This document shows positions 10,201 to 18,611 of a stretch of 64,000 bases of DNA, one piece after another. The translations under genes were made by a program, and so were the position numbers. Source of the stretch: Paenibacillus sp. JNUCC-31 (lineage in GTDB: Bacteria; Bacillota; Bacilli; Paenibacillales; Paenibacillaceae); contig NZ_CP062165.1 in assembly GCF_014844075.1 (NCBI RefSeq), positions 1,612,001 to 1,676,000 of the forward strand, in the 5' to 3' direction. The notes below the pieces were generated by a model. The model was not told the origin of the DNA. It made no database searches and was given only the letters and a program-made list of their open reading frames with translations. Every line of letters starts with the position of its first letter. Position 1 is the stretch's first letter.

Positions 10201-10438
10201 CACAGCCATGATCTCGGCGGTCAAGAAGGCCGAGGACTCCAATTGTGTCATCGTACGCGTTCATGATTATTCCGGCAGCATGAATACGCTGGAACTGACA
10301 AGTGATCTGCGGATTCACGCGTGGAGAGAATGCAATCTAATGGAAGTACCGGATGGTGAACTTCTGCATGATACGCCGGTAACTTTTACACTTGAGCCGT
10401 ATGAGATCAAGACGTTTGAGATTGATCTGAGAGTATAA
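7286..10438 (+). CDS. Alpha-mannosidase, glycoside hydrolase family 38
   Basis: A protein of 1050 residues without a signal peptide, so probably cytoplasmic. An N-terminal lectin-like region is followed by the GH38 catalytic domain from about residue 240: the zinc-binding GHTHIDVAWLW motif (His ~247, Asp ~251), the nucleophile D360 in WLPDVFGYS, and RNQFHDIIPGSS further on, which supplies another zinc histidine. A long beta-sandwich C-terminal part completes it. It would remove terminal alpha-mannose from imported oligosaccharides such as N-glycan or mannan fragments. It is monocistronic, with a consensus promoter upstream and a terminator after the stop. The adjacent divergent kinase and sugar transporter may feed it. 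Confidence 0.96.
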   Translation: MFLTENKLQARIHELSELRYRDRLPLHAFLACEDRREEINPALPGDDSDWKPMHTGENWSGRDLYLWLRTKAEFPSSWEDKRIVGLFDFGDTGGGNNSGFESLFYWDGKPYQGVDSNHKEVFFPASAAGSTNELVFRLWSGLEGGGQPRNQTHTFRQAELCWLDEAVDDLVFTGSAILETVNILDAHAPERTKLLHALQQSFRLIDWSQPKSDIFYSSVHDARDDLSSRLNAMDKASDVTVTCIGHTHIDVAWLWRLKHTREKCARSFSTVMRLMEMFPEYVFLQTQPQLYEYVKEDYPELYESIKERVAEGRWEAGGGMWLEADCNLTSGESLVRQLLIGTRFLKEEFGTDCRYLWLPDVFGYSWSLPQILKKSGIHTFMTTKISWNQYNRMPFDTFHWRGIDGSEVLTHFITTPEPWSEPGSWFYTYNGKIIPKTVKGIWDAYRDKEMNQDLLLSYGYGDGGGGVNREMLEMRRRLDQLPGLPKVKTGRADDYFEKLQETVEKTDSYIHTWDGELYLEYHRGTYTSQAYNKRMNRKLELAYREAEWLNAWQSIVHNDWNLYQAKSLTEGWKIILRNQFHDIIPGSSITEVYEDSRIEYAEAEQIGSHVDSQARMAIAGSGESPYTYTIWNASPWVVTEIVSIPAASGELESGTWLSDSGELLNAQYQDARWSIEVKDIPSLGYTTIYFQSSTVNEIPDDHSPFIHTANGIETPFYLLEWNKDGQLTRLYDKESQREVLAKGARGNVLQVFEDKPLAHEAWDIDIFYQENMREITTCTSIEVVETGPLQAVIRFAWEYLGSTITQNMTVYTGHRRVDYATEVDWHEQQQLLKVAFPVAIRSTEATYDIQFGNVKRPTHWNTSWDWARFESVGHQWADLSDRGYGVSFLNDSKYGYDIKDNVMRLTLIKSATHPDPHADQGLHHFTYALLPHQGDWLVGGTVQQAWLLNAPLRYTQGQSEQPSRSMFTLSGSTAMISAVKKAEDSNCVIVRVHDYSGSMNTLELTSDLRIHAWRECNLMEVPDGELLHDTPVTFTLEPYEIKTFEIDLRV

Positions 10439-10465
10439 TTGTATAATTGCAACAGATCAACTAAA

Positions 10466-10511
10466 GAAACCAGCAAGTCCCCAGATGATGGGCGAATTGC
10501 TGGTTTCTTCG
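10466..10511 (+). terminator. Intrinsic terminator of alpha-mannosidase gene
   Basis: An 11-bp stem (GAAACCAGCAA with TTGCTGGTTTC) with a 20-base loop and a T/C-rich tail starts 28 bases after the stop codon. It may work in both directions, since the next gene is convergent. Confidence 0.75.
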
Positions 10512-10603
10512 TGTTGTGGTTAATCGATCAATATGCTAGAGGCTCTATGGATTGCCTTTAAAGCATTCTGAACTGGAAGCAAGTTCGATGAGCCATGATT
10601 GAT

Positions 10604-11926
10604 TTATTTTGCCGTCTCCAATGAATAACGATTGCGTGGAATCTCAAGACCCAGATTACCCCGCAGTGTCTCATGCTCATACTCGGTACGGAACAGCCCG
10701 CGATCTTGTAAGACAGGTACGACTAGATCCACGAAGTCCGCCAGTCCGTTCGGTACGACCGTGCGAATGTTGAAACCATCCGCAGCTTCGCCTTCGAACC
10801 ACTCCTCAATCTGATCTGCGATCTGATCCGGTGTACCGATAAAGGATGTGCGAGGCGTCGATGCAAGCAATGCCACTTGGCGGAGGGTCAGTCCCTGTTC
10901 TCGTGCCTGCTGCTTGATCTTGTCCGTTGTACTGCGGAAGCTGTTGCTGCCCAAATCACCGATCTCGGGGAAAGGCTCATCCAATGGGAACTGGGCGAAG
11001 TCATAGTGATCGAAGTAACGTCCCAAATAATTCAATGCATGGTCAATATCGACCAACTCCGCGATTTCCTGATACTTGCGCTCCGCTTCTTCCTCCGTTC
11101 TGCCCACGATGGGACCGATGCCAGGGAAAATCAAGATATCTTCTGGCTTACGCCCATAGGCCACCGCTCTTGCTTTCACGTCCAAATAGAACTCCCGAGC
11201 CTCCTCCAGCGTCTCATGCCCCGTGTACACAGCATCCGCCGACCGGGCCGCCAGATCCTTACCGGATGCAGAAGAACCTGCCTGGAAAACGACCGGATGT
11301 CCCTGCTTCGAGCGCGCTACATTGAGTGGACCTTGGACGGAAAAGTGATCTCCCTTGTGGTTCAGCGTATGTAACTTGGATGGGTCGAAGAAAACGCCGT
11401 TCTCTTTATCTCCAATAAACGCGTCATCCTCCCAGGAGTCCCACAGCCCTTTGACCACATTCAAATGTTCTTCTGCAATTTCGTAACGCAGCGCGTGGTT
11501 CGGATGTTCGCCTTTGCCAAAATTCAGTGCCGAGCCTTCCAGTGGTGAAGTCACTACATTCCATCCGGCTCGTCCTCCACTAATCTGATCCAGAGAGGCA
11601 AATTGTCTTGCCACCGTGAACGGTTCACTATATGAGGTGGACAACGTCGCAACCAACCCGATGTGTGAGGTTGCCCCCGCGAGAACGGAGAGCAGGGTTA
11701 AGGGCTCAAAACGATTCAGGAAATGCGGATTGGATTTCTCATTAATAAAGAGACCGTCCGCAATAAAGAGCAGATCGAACTTCCCTTCCTCCGCCTTCAT
11801 CGCCTGCTTCTTGTAGAAATCCAGATTTACGCTGGCATTGATCGGAATATCCGGGTGTCGCCAAAAAGAGATGCTATTGCCCACGCCATTCAGGTTTGCT
11901 CCCAATCTCAAACGCCGTTGTGTCAT
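10604..11926 (-). CDS. LLM class flavin-dependent monooxygenase (NtaA/SnaA/DszA family)
   Basis: A protein of 440 residues that aligns by motif with FMN-reductase-dependent two-component monooxygenases. It has [13 protein letters not shown] N-terminal text, [12 protein letters not shown] near residue 135, [19 protein letters not shown], and [27 protein letters not shown] near 210. These enzymes oxidise chelators, sulfonates, thiophenes or acyl-cysteine adducts using reduced FMN supplied by a separate reductase, which is not in view. Start ATG has AGGGAGGAATTAAT upstream. It lies 73 bases after the MFS exporter gene on the same strand, so the two may be cotranscribed. The substrate cannot be told from sequence. 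Confidence 0.93.
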   Translation of the reverse strand: MTQRRLRLGANLNGVGNSISFWRHPDIPINASVNLDFYKKQAMKAEEGKFDLLFIADGLFINEKSNPHFLNRFEPLTLLSVLAGATSHIGLVATLSTSYSEPFTVARQFASLDQISGGRAGWNVVTSPLEGSALNFGKGEHPNHALRYEIAEEHLNVVKGLWDSWEDDAFIGDKENGVFFDPSKLHTLNHKGDHFSVQGPLNVARSKQGHPVVFQAGSSASGKDLAARSADAVYTGHETLEEAREFYLDVKARAVAYGRKPEDILIFPGIGPIVGRTEEEAERKYQEIAELVDIDHALNYLGRYFDHYDFAQFPLDEPFPEIGDLGSNSFRSTTDKIKQQAREQGLTLRQVALLASTPRTSFIGTPDQIADQIEEWFEGEAADGFNIRTVVPNGLADFVDLVVPVLQDRGLFRTEYEHETLRGNLGLEIPRNRYSLETAK

Positions 11927-11999
11927 ATTAATTCCTCCCTGTGTTGTGGTGATGACCCTTTCAGCCGAGTATCCTTTTTTCTCTCTTAAAGCCGCTTCA

Positions 12000-13247
12000 T
12001 CATTTCTTTATGCTGTTTCCACTCACTTCTGCTGCTGTCATCCCCAATCCCGGTTTATTCGCCTGGTTCCTTTCGCTTACCCGGACTGTCCAGGCTGCTC
12101 CCAGAAGGACAATGCCTGTTAGGAGAAAAACAAAAGGAATCCCCGTCCATCCGCCCAGAAAACCGCCGAGTAACGGGCCGAGTACAATACCGAATTGATT
12201 CGCGGTCTGACTCAGACTGACAGCCCTCCCCCGGAAATCACGGTCCGCATATTTGATGATCAACGCATTTAAGGCCGGATACACTGCAGCGAAGAACAGG
12301 CCATAGACAAATCGCAGACTTCCAAAATAAATGAGGTTATGCGCCGTCAGTTGCAGCAAACTGCCAATGCCGCCGCCCAGCAGACCGATAAACAGCGTTT
12401 TCTCGTATCCGATCTTCCCGCCAATCCGTCCCCAACGAGGCCCCATAATGACCGTTGCCACGCCGATGGCCGAGAAGACGATTCCTGCACTAAGTGTTGC
12501 ACTACTGACGTCTCCACCAATCTGGACCACATAAAGCGTCAGCACAGGTTCAATGATGAGCACGGAAGTCGAAACGAGTAAAATCAAACCATAGATCCCC
12601 ATTAATCCCGGAGTAGCGGCAGCTTTTTTCAAATCACCCAGAATGCTTGTGCGAACCACAGTGCGGGGACCACGGGCTTCTTTGACCCATATCACCATCA
12701 CAGCCGAGAGCAGCGTAATGATCCCCGAGGCGATAAAGCATCCGCGCAGCCCGATCCAATGGCTTAGCACGCCACCGACAAGCGGCCCCAGAATTCCCCC
12801 GGTAGCTGTGGATGTGGAGATGACACCAAGCGCATAACCTACATGCTTCTCCGGAGTATTGGTGCCGACCAATGTAATCGATGCAGGATTGAAGCCGGCC
12901 ATGAGTCCCTGAAATATCCGCACAGCAATAAACGAGTAAGGATCATAAACGAAATAGTTAGCCAGATGAGCAATGGCGAGCCCAACGCCCGAACGAATCA
13001 GCATCAGTTTGCTGCCGTATCTGTCAGCCAGCGATCCCCAGAAGGGAGCACATAGTCCACTGATCAGAAAGCTGATTGAGATCGAGACGCCGGACCAGAC
13101 TTCCAGTCCACTCTGGATACCAAGATCCTTTTGCAAAAACAGCGGAAAGAATGGAACGGACAAGGTGTATGCCATATGATTGAAAAACAGACCAAACCAC
13201 AGAATATACAGATTTCGCTTCCAATGCGGCATCTTGGCATTCTCCAT
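12000..13247 (-). CDS. MFS transporter, DHA1-type multidrug exporter (MdtG-like)
   Basis: A protein of 415 residues with twelve predicted membrane helices. MFS motif A is present in the loop between helices 2 and 3 ([17 protein letters not shown], about residues 71-87), and motif C-like [10 protein letters not shown] lies in helix 5, typical of proton-driven drug antiporters. A second motif A-like loop ([16 protein letters not shown]) lies after helix 10. Start ATG 13247. It is followed by the LLM monooxygenase, so the pair may detoxify and export the same compound; that link rests on gene order only. Confidence 0.92.
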   Translation of the reverse strand: MENAKMPHWKRNLYILWFGLFFNHMAYTLSVPFFPLFLQKDLGIQSGLEVWSGVSISISFLISGLCAPFWGSLADRYGSKLMLIRSGVGLAIAHLANYFVYDPYSFIAVRIFQGLMAGFNPASITLVGTNTPEKHVGYALGVISTSTATGGILGPLVGGVLSHWIGLRGCFIASGIITLLSAVMVIWVKEARGPRTVVRTSILGDLKKAAATPGLMGIYGLILLVSTSVLIIEPVLTLYVVQIGGDVSSATLSAGIVFSAIGVATVIMGPRWGRIGGKIGYEKTLFIGLLGGGIGSLLQLTAHNLIYFGSLRFVYGLFFAAVYPALNALIIKYADRDFRGRAVSLSQTANQFGIVLGPLLGGFLGGWTGIPFVFLLTGIVLLGAAWTVRVSERNQANKPGLGMTAAEVSGNSIKK

Positions 13248-13607
13248 ACTATATAATTCCTATATAAAAAGTAGGTTATTAACCATATTAGGGTACCGTT
13301 ACTGGAAAGTATAATAGAAAAGTTCAATAGACCCATTCAACAATTAAATGAATGGATCTGTTATATAATTTGAACTAAAAATTTTACACTGAACACGCCT
13401 ATGACAGAATAACCTTCCAATCGCTGTTATCCCCAGATTTTTTTGATTCCCTTTTCTCAAGGGAAAAATCCGCTGATAAAGGCGAAGCATATGCTTCCGA
13501 TGCAGCTTTCTTTCAGAAAGCTTTTAGCTTCGCTTTTCCAGGTTTTTTCTGTCCTCTCCGTTTCTGTGTAAAAGAATAGTTCAACTTATATAGATGTACA
13601 GTAAAAA
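13248..13607. other. Intergenic region, no gene seen
   Basis: No convincing coding frame on either strand. It holds a small inverted repeat near 13330-13355 (CCATTCA with TGAATGG), AT-rich promoter-like sequence upstream of the MFS gene, and the structured element at 13436-13540 described separately. Confidence 0.7.
13436..13540. repeat. Nested-hairpin intergenic element, possible dispersed repeat
   Basis: Two structured modules sit side by side. The first pairs TTCCCTT (13447-13453) with AAGGGAA (13459-13465), extended by flanking GATTTTT and AAAAATC. The second has an outer stem GCGAAGC (13482-13488) with GCTTCGC (13527-13533) and an inner stem AGCTTTC (13504-13510) with GAAAGCT (13516-13522). 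It follows the GNAT gene and could terminate it, but no T-run is placed correctly. The layout suggests a REP-like element; whether copies exist elsewhere in the genome cannot be seen here. Confidence 0.5.
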
Positions 13608-14048
13608 TTACTGCACTTGAACGGACATAAACACATCCACCTCGTCTTCACTGTCCAAGACAAACCCAAAGCGTTCATACAAACGCCGAGCCGGGCTGCC
13701 CTGCAATACATTTAAAATGACACGCCTTCCCTGAACTTCATCCCTTTGCAGCAGTGTGTTTAACACCTGAGTTCCTATTTTCTGTCCCTGAACATCGGGA
13801 TGGATATAGAAATGTTCCAATAGCATCTCTTCCAACTTGGGCTTCAACGCTACACACCCCACCGCTGCACCTTCGACCTCAATTATCCATGTATACTCCG
13901 GGTCAAATGTATTACGGAAACGTTCACGAACCTTCACCTCATCGTACCTTCCCAGCCTGTTTAAATCATCATACAGAGCCAAGGCCCGCAAATCAGCAAG
14001 TTGCTCTTGGTCTGCCTGTATAGCTTGACGCATTGTTATCTGGATCAT
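13608..14048 (-). CDS. GNAT family N-acetyltransferase
   Basis: A protein of 146 residues with the GNAT fold order: an N-terminal strand-helix region, VGCVALKPKLEEMLLEHFYIHPDVQGQ leading into the acetyl-CoA loop QKIGTQVL (motif A, about residues 90-100), and LYERFGFV (motif B) near the end. It transfers acetyl from acetyl-CoA to an unknown amine. Start ATG 14048 has AAAGGAG upstream. It lies 45 bases after the SMI1/KNR4 gene and probably ends a three-gene operon beginning at 15611. Confidence 0.88.
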   Translation of the reverse strand: MIQITMRQAIQADQEQLADLRALALYDDLNRLGRYDEVKVRERFRNTFDPEYTWIIEVEGAAVGCVALKPKLEEMLLEHFYIHPDVQGQKIGTQVLNTLLQRDEVQGRRVILNVLQGSPARRLYERFGFVLDSEDEVDVFMSVQVQ

Positions 14049-14093
14049 TGGATGAACTCCTTTCCCGGATTTAATACTCTGGATATGAGCCGC

Positions 14094-14633
14094 CTACGTT
14101 TCATCGTCCTCATCCTCTTCTTCCATACACTTCTGAATAAATTCAAATAATCCCGCAGCCTCAACCGACCGATGTCCCCAATCATGCCAAAAGTACAACA
14201 CCTGTCCCACAGTTCCCGTACTTGATGGGTCTGTGTCCAGACACAGATAATCTCCGCCACCATTGGCAGCAATCGGAATCCATTTGCAATTCCACAGTAC
14301 CGGCTTAACGGCATCATCTTCAATCTCGGGCTCCATCTCGTCGGGGTCGAATTCTTCCTGCAAAAACGCCCAGTTCTCCTTCACCTGATCCAGTGGTGAC
14401 AATGTCAGATTACGAATAAAGGATGGTACGCCAATACTCCAGACTTGTCCGTTATGCACTCGATACAGAGCCTTCATCTCTTCAGGCAATATTACCCCGA
14501 GTTCATTTTCCACGGATCGAAAATCTTCGTTTGTCGCACCTTGCTGAAGATTGAGCGAAGCCTCAAAATCCGCATTTGCCCTCGCGCCTTTTGCAATAAT
14601 ACGTTGCCATAACAGTTCTGCTTGCTTGATCAT
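14094..14633 (-). CDS. SMI1/KNR4 family protein
   Basis: A protein of 179 residues with the SMI1/KNR4 hallmark: a helix ending LGVILPEEMKALYRVHNGQ around residues 45-65, a central hydrophobic strand region, and GGDYLCLDTDPS near 125-135 followed by a W-H-D strand. Members of this superfamily often act as immunity proteins to polymorphic toxins or as general regulators. No toxin gene is visible beside it. Start ATG has AGGAGGAGG upstream. It sits between a duplicated-domain hypothetical gene and a GNAT gene on the same strand. The C-terminus is strongly acidic (EEEDEDDE). Confidence 0.88.
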   Translation of the reverse strand: MIKQAELLWQRIIAKGARANADFEASLNLQQGATNEDFRSVENELGVILPEEMKALYRVHNGQVWSIGVPSFIRNLTLSPLDQVKENWAFLQEEFDPDEMEPEIEDDAVKPVLWNCKWIPIAANGGGDYLCLDTDPSSTGTVGQVLYFWHDWGHRSVEAAGLFEFIQKCMEEEDEDDET

Positions 14634-14687
14634 TCTAAATCCTCCTCCTTGTGTGCTTTATTGGTTATTTCAACTGGTACGGAAAGT

Positions 14688-15611
14688 CTACACTTCTCGC
14701 TTCTCCTCAGGAGTATAGATGATGCGCTGATAATCCATATCCTTGGTATCCATATCGCCCAGGTACATTCGTTGATGTTCAGGCACCTGCTCATATTTTC
14801 CCTTCAGTTGGGTTCGATTGTACTCACTGGGGTCCTCCAAATACATATGGTAGGCGTGGCGACATTCTTCCAACGTCGTTTGTTCTCCACTCAGTTTCTT
14901 ATACATATCCAGCAACTCCAGATACTTGTCACCGACATTTTCCGCATAACTTTCTTCCGAGAACGTCACTTCCCCCAGATCCAATATCGTGATCACTACC
15001 GGGCGTTCGATGGTTGTAAAAAAGGTTCCGTCTCTGAACCAGACCGCCAGGTCATCGATTGAAACCTTTACGGGATGTGGCAAGTTATAGATGGCCACCT
15101 GACCATCCTCATACACAACCAGATGGACCAGGTAGTGCTGACCTTCGTACCTCATGAAAATGGAGAATCCATCACCTTGTATCGTTTCATAGAACAATTC
15201 GCTTACAACGGCAAAATCAATCGCTGTAGGCGAATGTGAAATTCTTCTTGCCTCCATCAGCTTCTGCTGACGCGGTGTGATTTCAGTTATATTTTGGAAT
15301 TCGGGATTGAGCGTTCTGACCTTACGCTGAATATGTTCGTAGTAACTGCTGTCGTTATACACCCAGTTCGCTTGGTCGACTTGGTAGGCACCCAACCCAT
15401 GGATGGAAAGCACCTCTCCACTCGGTACATGAGAACCTATCCAATCATCGTTGATCTTCTGCTTCAATCCCTTCAAATCAACCAGTTCCCAGCAATTGAT
15501 CATCCCATCTTCATAGATCTGCACCGGAATGAGAAAATGTTGGCCGCCATTATGTATGATTCCAGGGGTTGTTGTGCCCTCAATCTGTTTCGTTCTTCTA
15601 ATCTTTTGCAT
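14688..15611 (-). CDS. Hypothetical protein with two internal domain repeats
   Basis: A protein of 307 residues of unrecognised family, soluble, with no signal peptide or membrane segment. Two halves resemble each other: near residues 20-50 the text GQHFLIPVQIYEDG followed by W/L-rich strands, and near residues 155-185 GQHYLVHLVVYEDG. In both, about 55 residues later, a hydrophobic strand of GEVLSIHGLG or RPVVITILDLGEV type follows. This suggests an ancient tandem duplication of a ~130-residue domain. The C-terminal third is charged and helical. Start: GTG at 15620 overlaps the AGAGAGGTG binding site, so ATG 15611 is chosen. It is the first gene of a likely operon with the SMI1/KNR4 and GNAT genes. 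Confidence 0.82.
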   Translation of the reverse strand: MQKIRRTKQIEGTTTPGIIHNGGQHFLIPVQIYEDGMINCWELVDLKGLKQKINDDWIGSHVPSGEVLSIHGLGAYQVDQANWVYNDSSYYEHIQRKVRTLNPEFQNITEITPRQQKLMEARRISHSPTAIDFAVVSELFYETIQGDGFSIFMRYEGQHYLVHLVVYEDGQVAIYNLPHPVKVSIDDLAVWFRDGTFFTTIERPVVITILDLGEVTFSEESYAENVGDKYLELLDMYKKLSGEQTTLEECRHAYHMYLEDPSEYNRTQLKGKYEQVPEHQRMYLGDMDTKDMDYQRIIYTPEEKREV

Positions 15612-15727
15612 CCATGGCACCTCTCTTTCACGTAATCCACACTTCCATATCTTTCAACAGTACGATAACAGACCTGAAAAATACAAGGGAGCTTGTGCCC
15701 ATCTTCCTATACAGCTTGTTCTACAAA

Positions 15728-15772
15728 GCAAAAAGCACTGCCCCACGGAAATGTTCCGTCAGAGGCAATGCT
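15728..15772 (-). terminator. Intrinsic terminator after purine nucleoside phosphorylase gene
   Basis: On the minus strand AGCATTGCC pairs with GGGCAGTGCT (one wobble) and is followed by TTTTTG. It lies about 50 bases after the stop of the phosphorylase gene. Confidence 0.75.
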
Positions 15773-15823
15773 TCATACACAAGTACTTTGAAAGGCGAGG
15801 AGAGATCCCTCTCCGAATACAGA

Positions 15824-16642
15824 TTACATCTCTTTCAGAATACCTTTGACCAGTCCGATGAAGGTTGTTTTCACTTTCGCCGCAACTTCAATCACTTCAT
15901 CATGACTTAACGGCTGGTCCAGAATGCCGCAGGCCATATTAGTCAGACAAGAAATGCCCAGCACTTTCATGCCGCCATGAATGGCTACAATCGCTTCAGG
16001 TACCGTGGACATGCCCACAGCATCCGCTCCCATCGTACGAATCATGCGAATCTCCGCTGGAGTTTCATACGCCGGACCGCTCCACCATGCATATACCCCT
16101 TGCTGCAAACTAACCTTCTGCTCCTCCGCTACCTGCATGGCAATACTGCGCAGTTCACGGTTGTACACCTGTGACACATCCGGGAAACGCACACCCAGTT
16201 CGGGATTATTCGGCCCCATCAGCGGATTATTGCCTACCAGATTGATATGATCGGTAATCAACATAAGCTGTCCCGGTTCGAAGCTGGTATTGATCGCTCC
16301 ACATGCATTGGTGATAATCAACTGCTCGACGCCCAGTGCTTTCATTATCCGAACCGGGAAAGTGACTTCACCCAGCGTAAACCCTTCATAATAATGAAGG
16401 CGTCCTTTCATCGCAACGACGGTCTTGCCCATCAGCTCTCCGATGACCAATTCATTCGCATGCCCGATAGCTTCGGATTGAGCAAAATATGGAATGTCCG
16501 TATAGGGAATGACTGTAGCATTCTCGATCTCGTCCGCGAGCGCCCCCAGCCCTGATCCCAGAATCATGCCCACGACAGGCTTGGCGTTAATCCGGTTTAA
16601 TATGTAATCTCTGGCTTCCTGAATATGTGCGGAATGATGCAT
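15824..16642 (-). CDS. Purine nucleoside phosphorylase (trimeric class)
   Basis: A protein of 272 residues, the normal length for trimeric low-molecular-mass enzymes acting on guanosine and inosine. Motifs: the phosphate-binding GMILGSGLGALAD (residues ~25-37), GRLHYYEG (~80-87), ITNACGAINTSFEPGQLMLITDHIN (~110-134), and the purine-site YETPAEIRMIRTMGADAVGMSTVPEA (~190-215). It splits purine nucleosides with phosphate to ribose 1-phosphate and the base. Start ATG 16642 has AGGGGGAATATATTC upstream. It stands alone with its own terminator, unlike the frequent pairing with phosphopentomutase. The B. subtilis counterpart is pupG; the symbol is not assigned here. Confidence 0.95.
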   Translation of the reverse strand: MHHSAHIQEARDYILNRINAKPVVGMILGSGLGALADEIENATVIPYTDIPYFAQSEAIGHANELVIGELMGKTVVAMKGRLHYYEGFTLGEVTFPVRIMKALGVEQLIITNACGAINTSFEPGQLMLITDHINLVGNNPLMGPNNPELGVRFPDVSQVYNRELRSIAMQVAEEQKVSLQQGVYAWWSGPAYETPAEIRMIRTMGADAVGMSTVPEAIVAIHGGMKVLGISCLTNMACGILDQPLSHDEVIEVAAKVKTTFIGLVKGILKEM

Positions 16643-16770
16643 GAATATATTCCCCCTGATAATCCGAGTTTGGATTTAAGTAGTTGCTATAAACCAAGTG
16701 TAATGAACAATAGACATGATGTAAACGGGAGCCGGATAAAGGAGGACTCTGGCTCACCACCACAAGCCGA

Positions 16771-16887
16771 TTAAGCTTTGAGTCCGGACTGTAACACCTC
16801 GAAATATTCGCTCAACATTTCATTAAAATCAGGTTCGTCACTCTCAATCCTTTCAACATATTTCCATAAAATCTCAGACTTGACCAT
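16771..16887 (-). CDS. Small ORF, 38 residues, doubtful
   Basis: ATG at 16887 opens a 38-codon frame rich in Glu/Asp and aromatic residues, reading MVKSEILWKYVERIESD and ending EVLQSGLKA. An in-frame TAA lies two codons before the ATG, and AAAGG directly abuts the start, so the ribosome binding site is poorly placed. It may be the tail of a decayed gene or a real small protein. The composition looks protein-like, but no family is recognised. Confidence 0.35.
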   Translation of the reverse strand: MVKSEILWKYVERIESDEPDFNEMLSEYFEVLQSGLKA

Positions 16888-16916
16888 CCTTTAAGTCATC
16901 CATGCTTCAACTGTAC

Positions 16917-16948
16917 ACAAAAAACCGATCCTCTGTCGAGAATCGGTT
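16917..16948 (-). terminator. Intrinsic terminator after small membrane protein gene
   Basis: AACCGAT (minus strand) pairs with ATCGGTT, with CGAC/AGAGG in the loop, followed by five T. It lies about 55 bases after the stop of the 58-residue membrane protein gene. Confidence 0.7.
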
Positions 16949-17001
16949 CCATTCATTAAATGGACAAGGTATTTCGCACCAAGATGCAGTGACAAGCTGG
17001 C

Positions 17002-17178
17002 TCACTGCCGCTCCAGCGAATGCTGATTTTTGCTTTTCACCAGATCCATCCCCATGCTCAGCAACAGCATCAGTACAGCGAACATCATGGATTTGGCAAT
17101 CGTTTTTTCAGGAAAAATCATATAGGCAGCTGCAAAATTGCCTGCGAAAACAAACAGGTTATTGCGGATGTGACCCAT
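17002..17178 (-). CDS. Small membrane protein, 58 residues
   Basis: An open frame from ATG 17178 to TGA 17002. It has two hydrophobic stretches: residues ~8-22 (LFVFAGNFAAAYMIF) and ~30-43 (SMMFAVLMLLLSMG), each long enough for a membrane helix, with a charged C-terminus. A GAGATGAG sequence upstream could be a weak ribosome binding site. It lies 91 bases after the serine hydrolase gene on the same strand and is followed by a terminator, so it may be the last gene of that transcript. No family is recognised. Confidence 0.6.
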   Translation of the reverse strand: MGHIRNNLFVFAGNFAAAYMIFPEKTIAKSMMFAVLMLLLSMGMDLVKSKNQHSLERQ

Positions 17179-17269
17179 TTTCTCATCTCATTTCGGAATC
17201 CAATTTAGAACTCACTGTAACCTACTGCTCTACATTATCATATTTTTCCATATTAATCCATAATGCAAG

Positions 17270-18463
17270 TTATCTCTTTCGCCCAATCCCCTCATAGACA
17301 GCCTCGCACAGTTCAGTCGTAAACCTGCCTGACATGCCCTCAAGAGCTGTATTCGTGAACGCAACAACGCTCAGCTCTTCTGCTGGATCAACAAACCACG
17401 AGTGACCATAGGTTCCTCCCATACGCCACGTTCCAGCAGACTCCGAGGTGCCCGCCTTTACCGGATCTTTCAGCAAGGTGAATCCCAGACCAAATCCCCT
17501 GCCCGGCCAATAAGGCATGACAAGATCGCCAATCTGATTGGTCGTCATCTCGCTAACCAGCGCCTCTGGAAGAAGGGAGCCCCCACCTTGACGCAGTGTT
17601 TCAAGTAAAAGAAGAAAGTCTCCTGCACTTCCCACCATCCCCGCGCCACCTGAGAGATAGGCCGATGGATCAAGGTATCTTTCGGGTGCGAGTTGGAAGC
17701 CTGCCGTTCCGTCAATAAAAGGAACATGCTCCTCTGCACCCAAGCGACGAGGATGCCCAGAACTGTTGGAACTGTCCGCATAGGCAGCAGTCATTCTCTC
17801 CGGATCCACAACAACAAAATCCGTGTCCTTCATGCCCAGTGGATGAGTCACGAGCCGTTGTACTGCCTCTCGCAGTGTCATCCCGGTCACTTTCTCAATG
17901 ACTGCACCAAGCACATCTGTTGCAATCGAATATCTCCACATCTTCCCGGGCTCATACAGCAGTGGAGCAGAAGCAATCCTGAGCAAATTTTCTTCCAGCG
18001 TAATGCCAGCAATATCCATCCCATCCGATACTCCGGCAAGTTCGTACGTTCCCCCGTTTTCCTGAAAAAAGCGGTACGTTAAACCCGCCGTATGTGTCAT
18101 CAGATGATGAACCTTCATGGAGGCCATTTCCCCATTTGGCTGTTTGGGACGGAATTCAGGAAGCCATTTCACAACCAGGTCATCCAACTTCAATTTACCC
18201 TGGGATATCAATACCATGGCGGCGGTGGATACAATTGGCTTGGTTACAGAAGCATACCTGAACAGTGCGTTTTCTTGCATCCGTCTGTCCTGCTCCCGAT
18301 CGGCGAATCCAGCAGCGCTTTTATAAACGAGCTCCCCTTTCCAGGCAATCTGCACAACGGAACCCACGATTCTTTTTTCTGCCAACGTACGGTTAATTAC
18401 TTCTTCTACAGATGCAAGATTAAACTTCATATCTCTGTCTCCCATTTCGCTCTTCCTCTCCAT
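17270..18463 (-). CDS. Serine hydrolase, class C beta-lactamase/esterase family
   Basis: A protein of 397 residues with the serine hydrolase SxxK motif at residues 72-75 (YASVTKP), a YS-type second motif near residue 187 (MWRYSIATD) and a GGTYGHSWFVDP third motif near the C-terminus. No signal peptide, so likely cytoplasmic: an esterase or peptide/amide hydrolase of the EstB type rather than a secreted lactamase. Start is ambiguous: ATG 18463 has AAGG, while ATG 18445 (MGDRDMKF) and ATG 18430 have better placed GAGG/GGGAG. It is divergent from the Lrp-type regulator at 18612, which may control it. Confidence 0.9.
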   Translation of the reverse strand: MERKSEMGDRDMKFNLASVEEVINRTLAEKRIVGSVVQIAWKGELVYKSAAGFADREQDRRMQENALFRYASVTKPIVSTAAMVLISQGKLKLDDLVVKWLPEFRPKQPNGEMASMKVHHLMTHTAGLTYRFFQENGGTYELAGVSDGMDIAGITLEENLLRIASAPLLYEPGKMWRYSIATDVLGAVIEKVTGMTLREAVQRLVTHPLGMKDTDFVVVDPERMTAAYADSSNSSGHPRRLGAEEHVPFIDGTAGFQLAPERYLDPSAYLSGGAGMVGSAGDFLLLLETLRQGGGSLLPEALVSEMTTNQIGDLVMPYWPGRGFGLGFTLLKDPVKAGTSESAGTWRMGGTYGHSWFVDPAEELSVVAFTNTALEGMSGRFTTELCEAVYEGIGRKR

Positions 18464-18611
18464 GTGTACCTTGATTATTTAAAGTAAGTGTGCTTATTAT
18501 ATAAATGATCTCATCTGCATTACATAAGACAACAAAGTTATCCATATTGATCCGCCATAAATATAAAGGTATTTACAAAGTATTTCCTATAATTTAAAAG
18601 GGGGCCATCTC

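Noticed and set aside
13436..13540. CRISPR-like array
   Set aside because: Only two inverted-repeat modules are present, without regularly spaced direct repeats or cas genes.
16643..16770. Purine riboswitch upstream of purine nucleoside phosphorylase
   Set aside because: No three-way junction with conserved loop sequences could be recognised.
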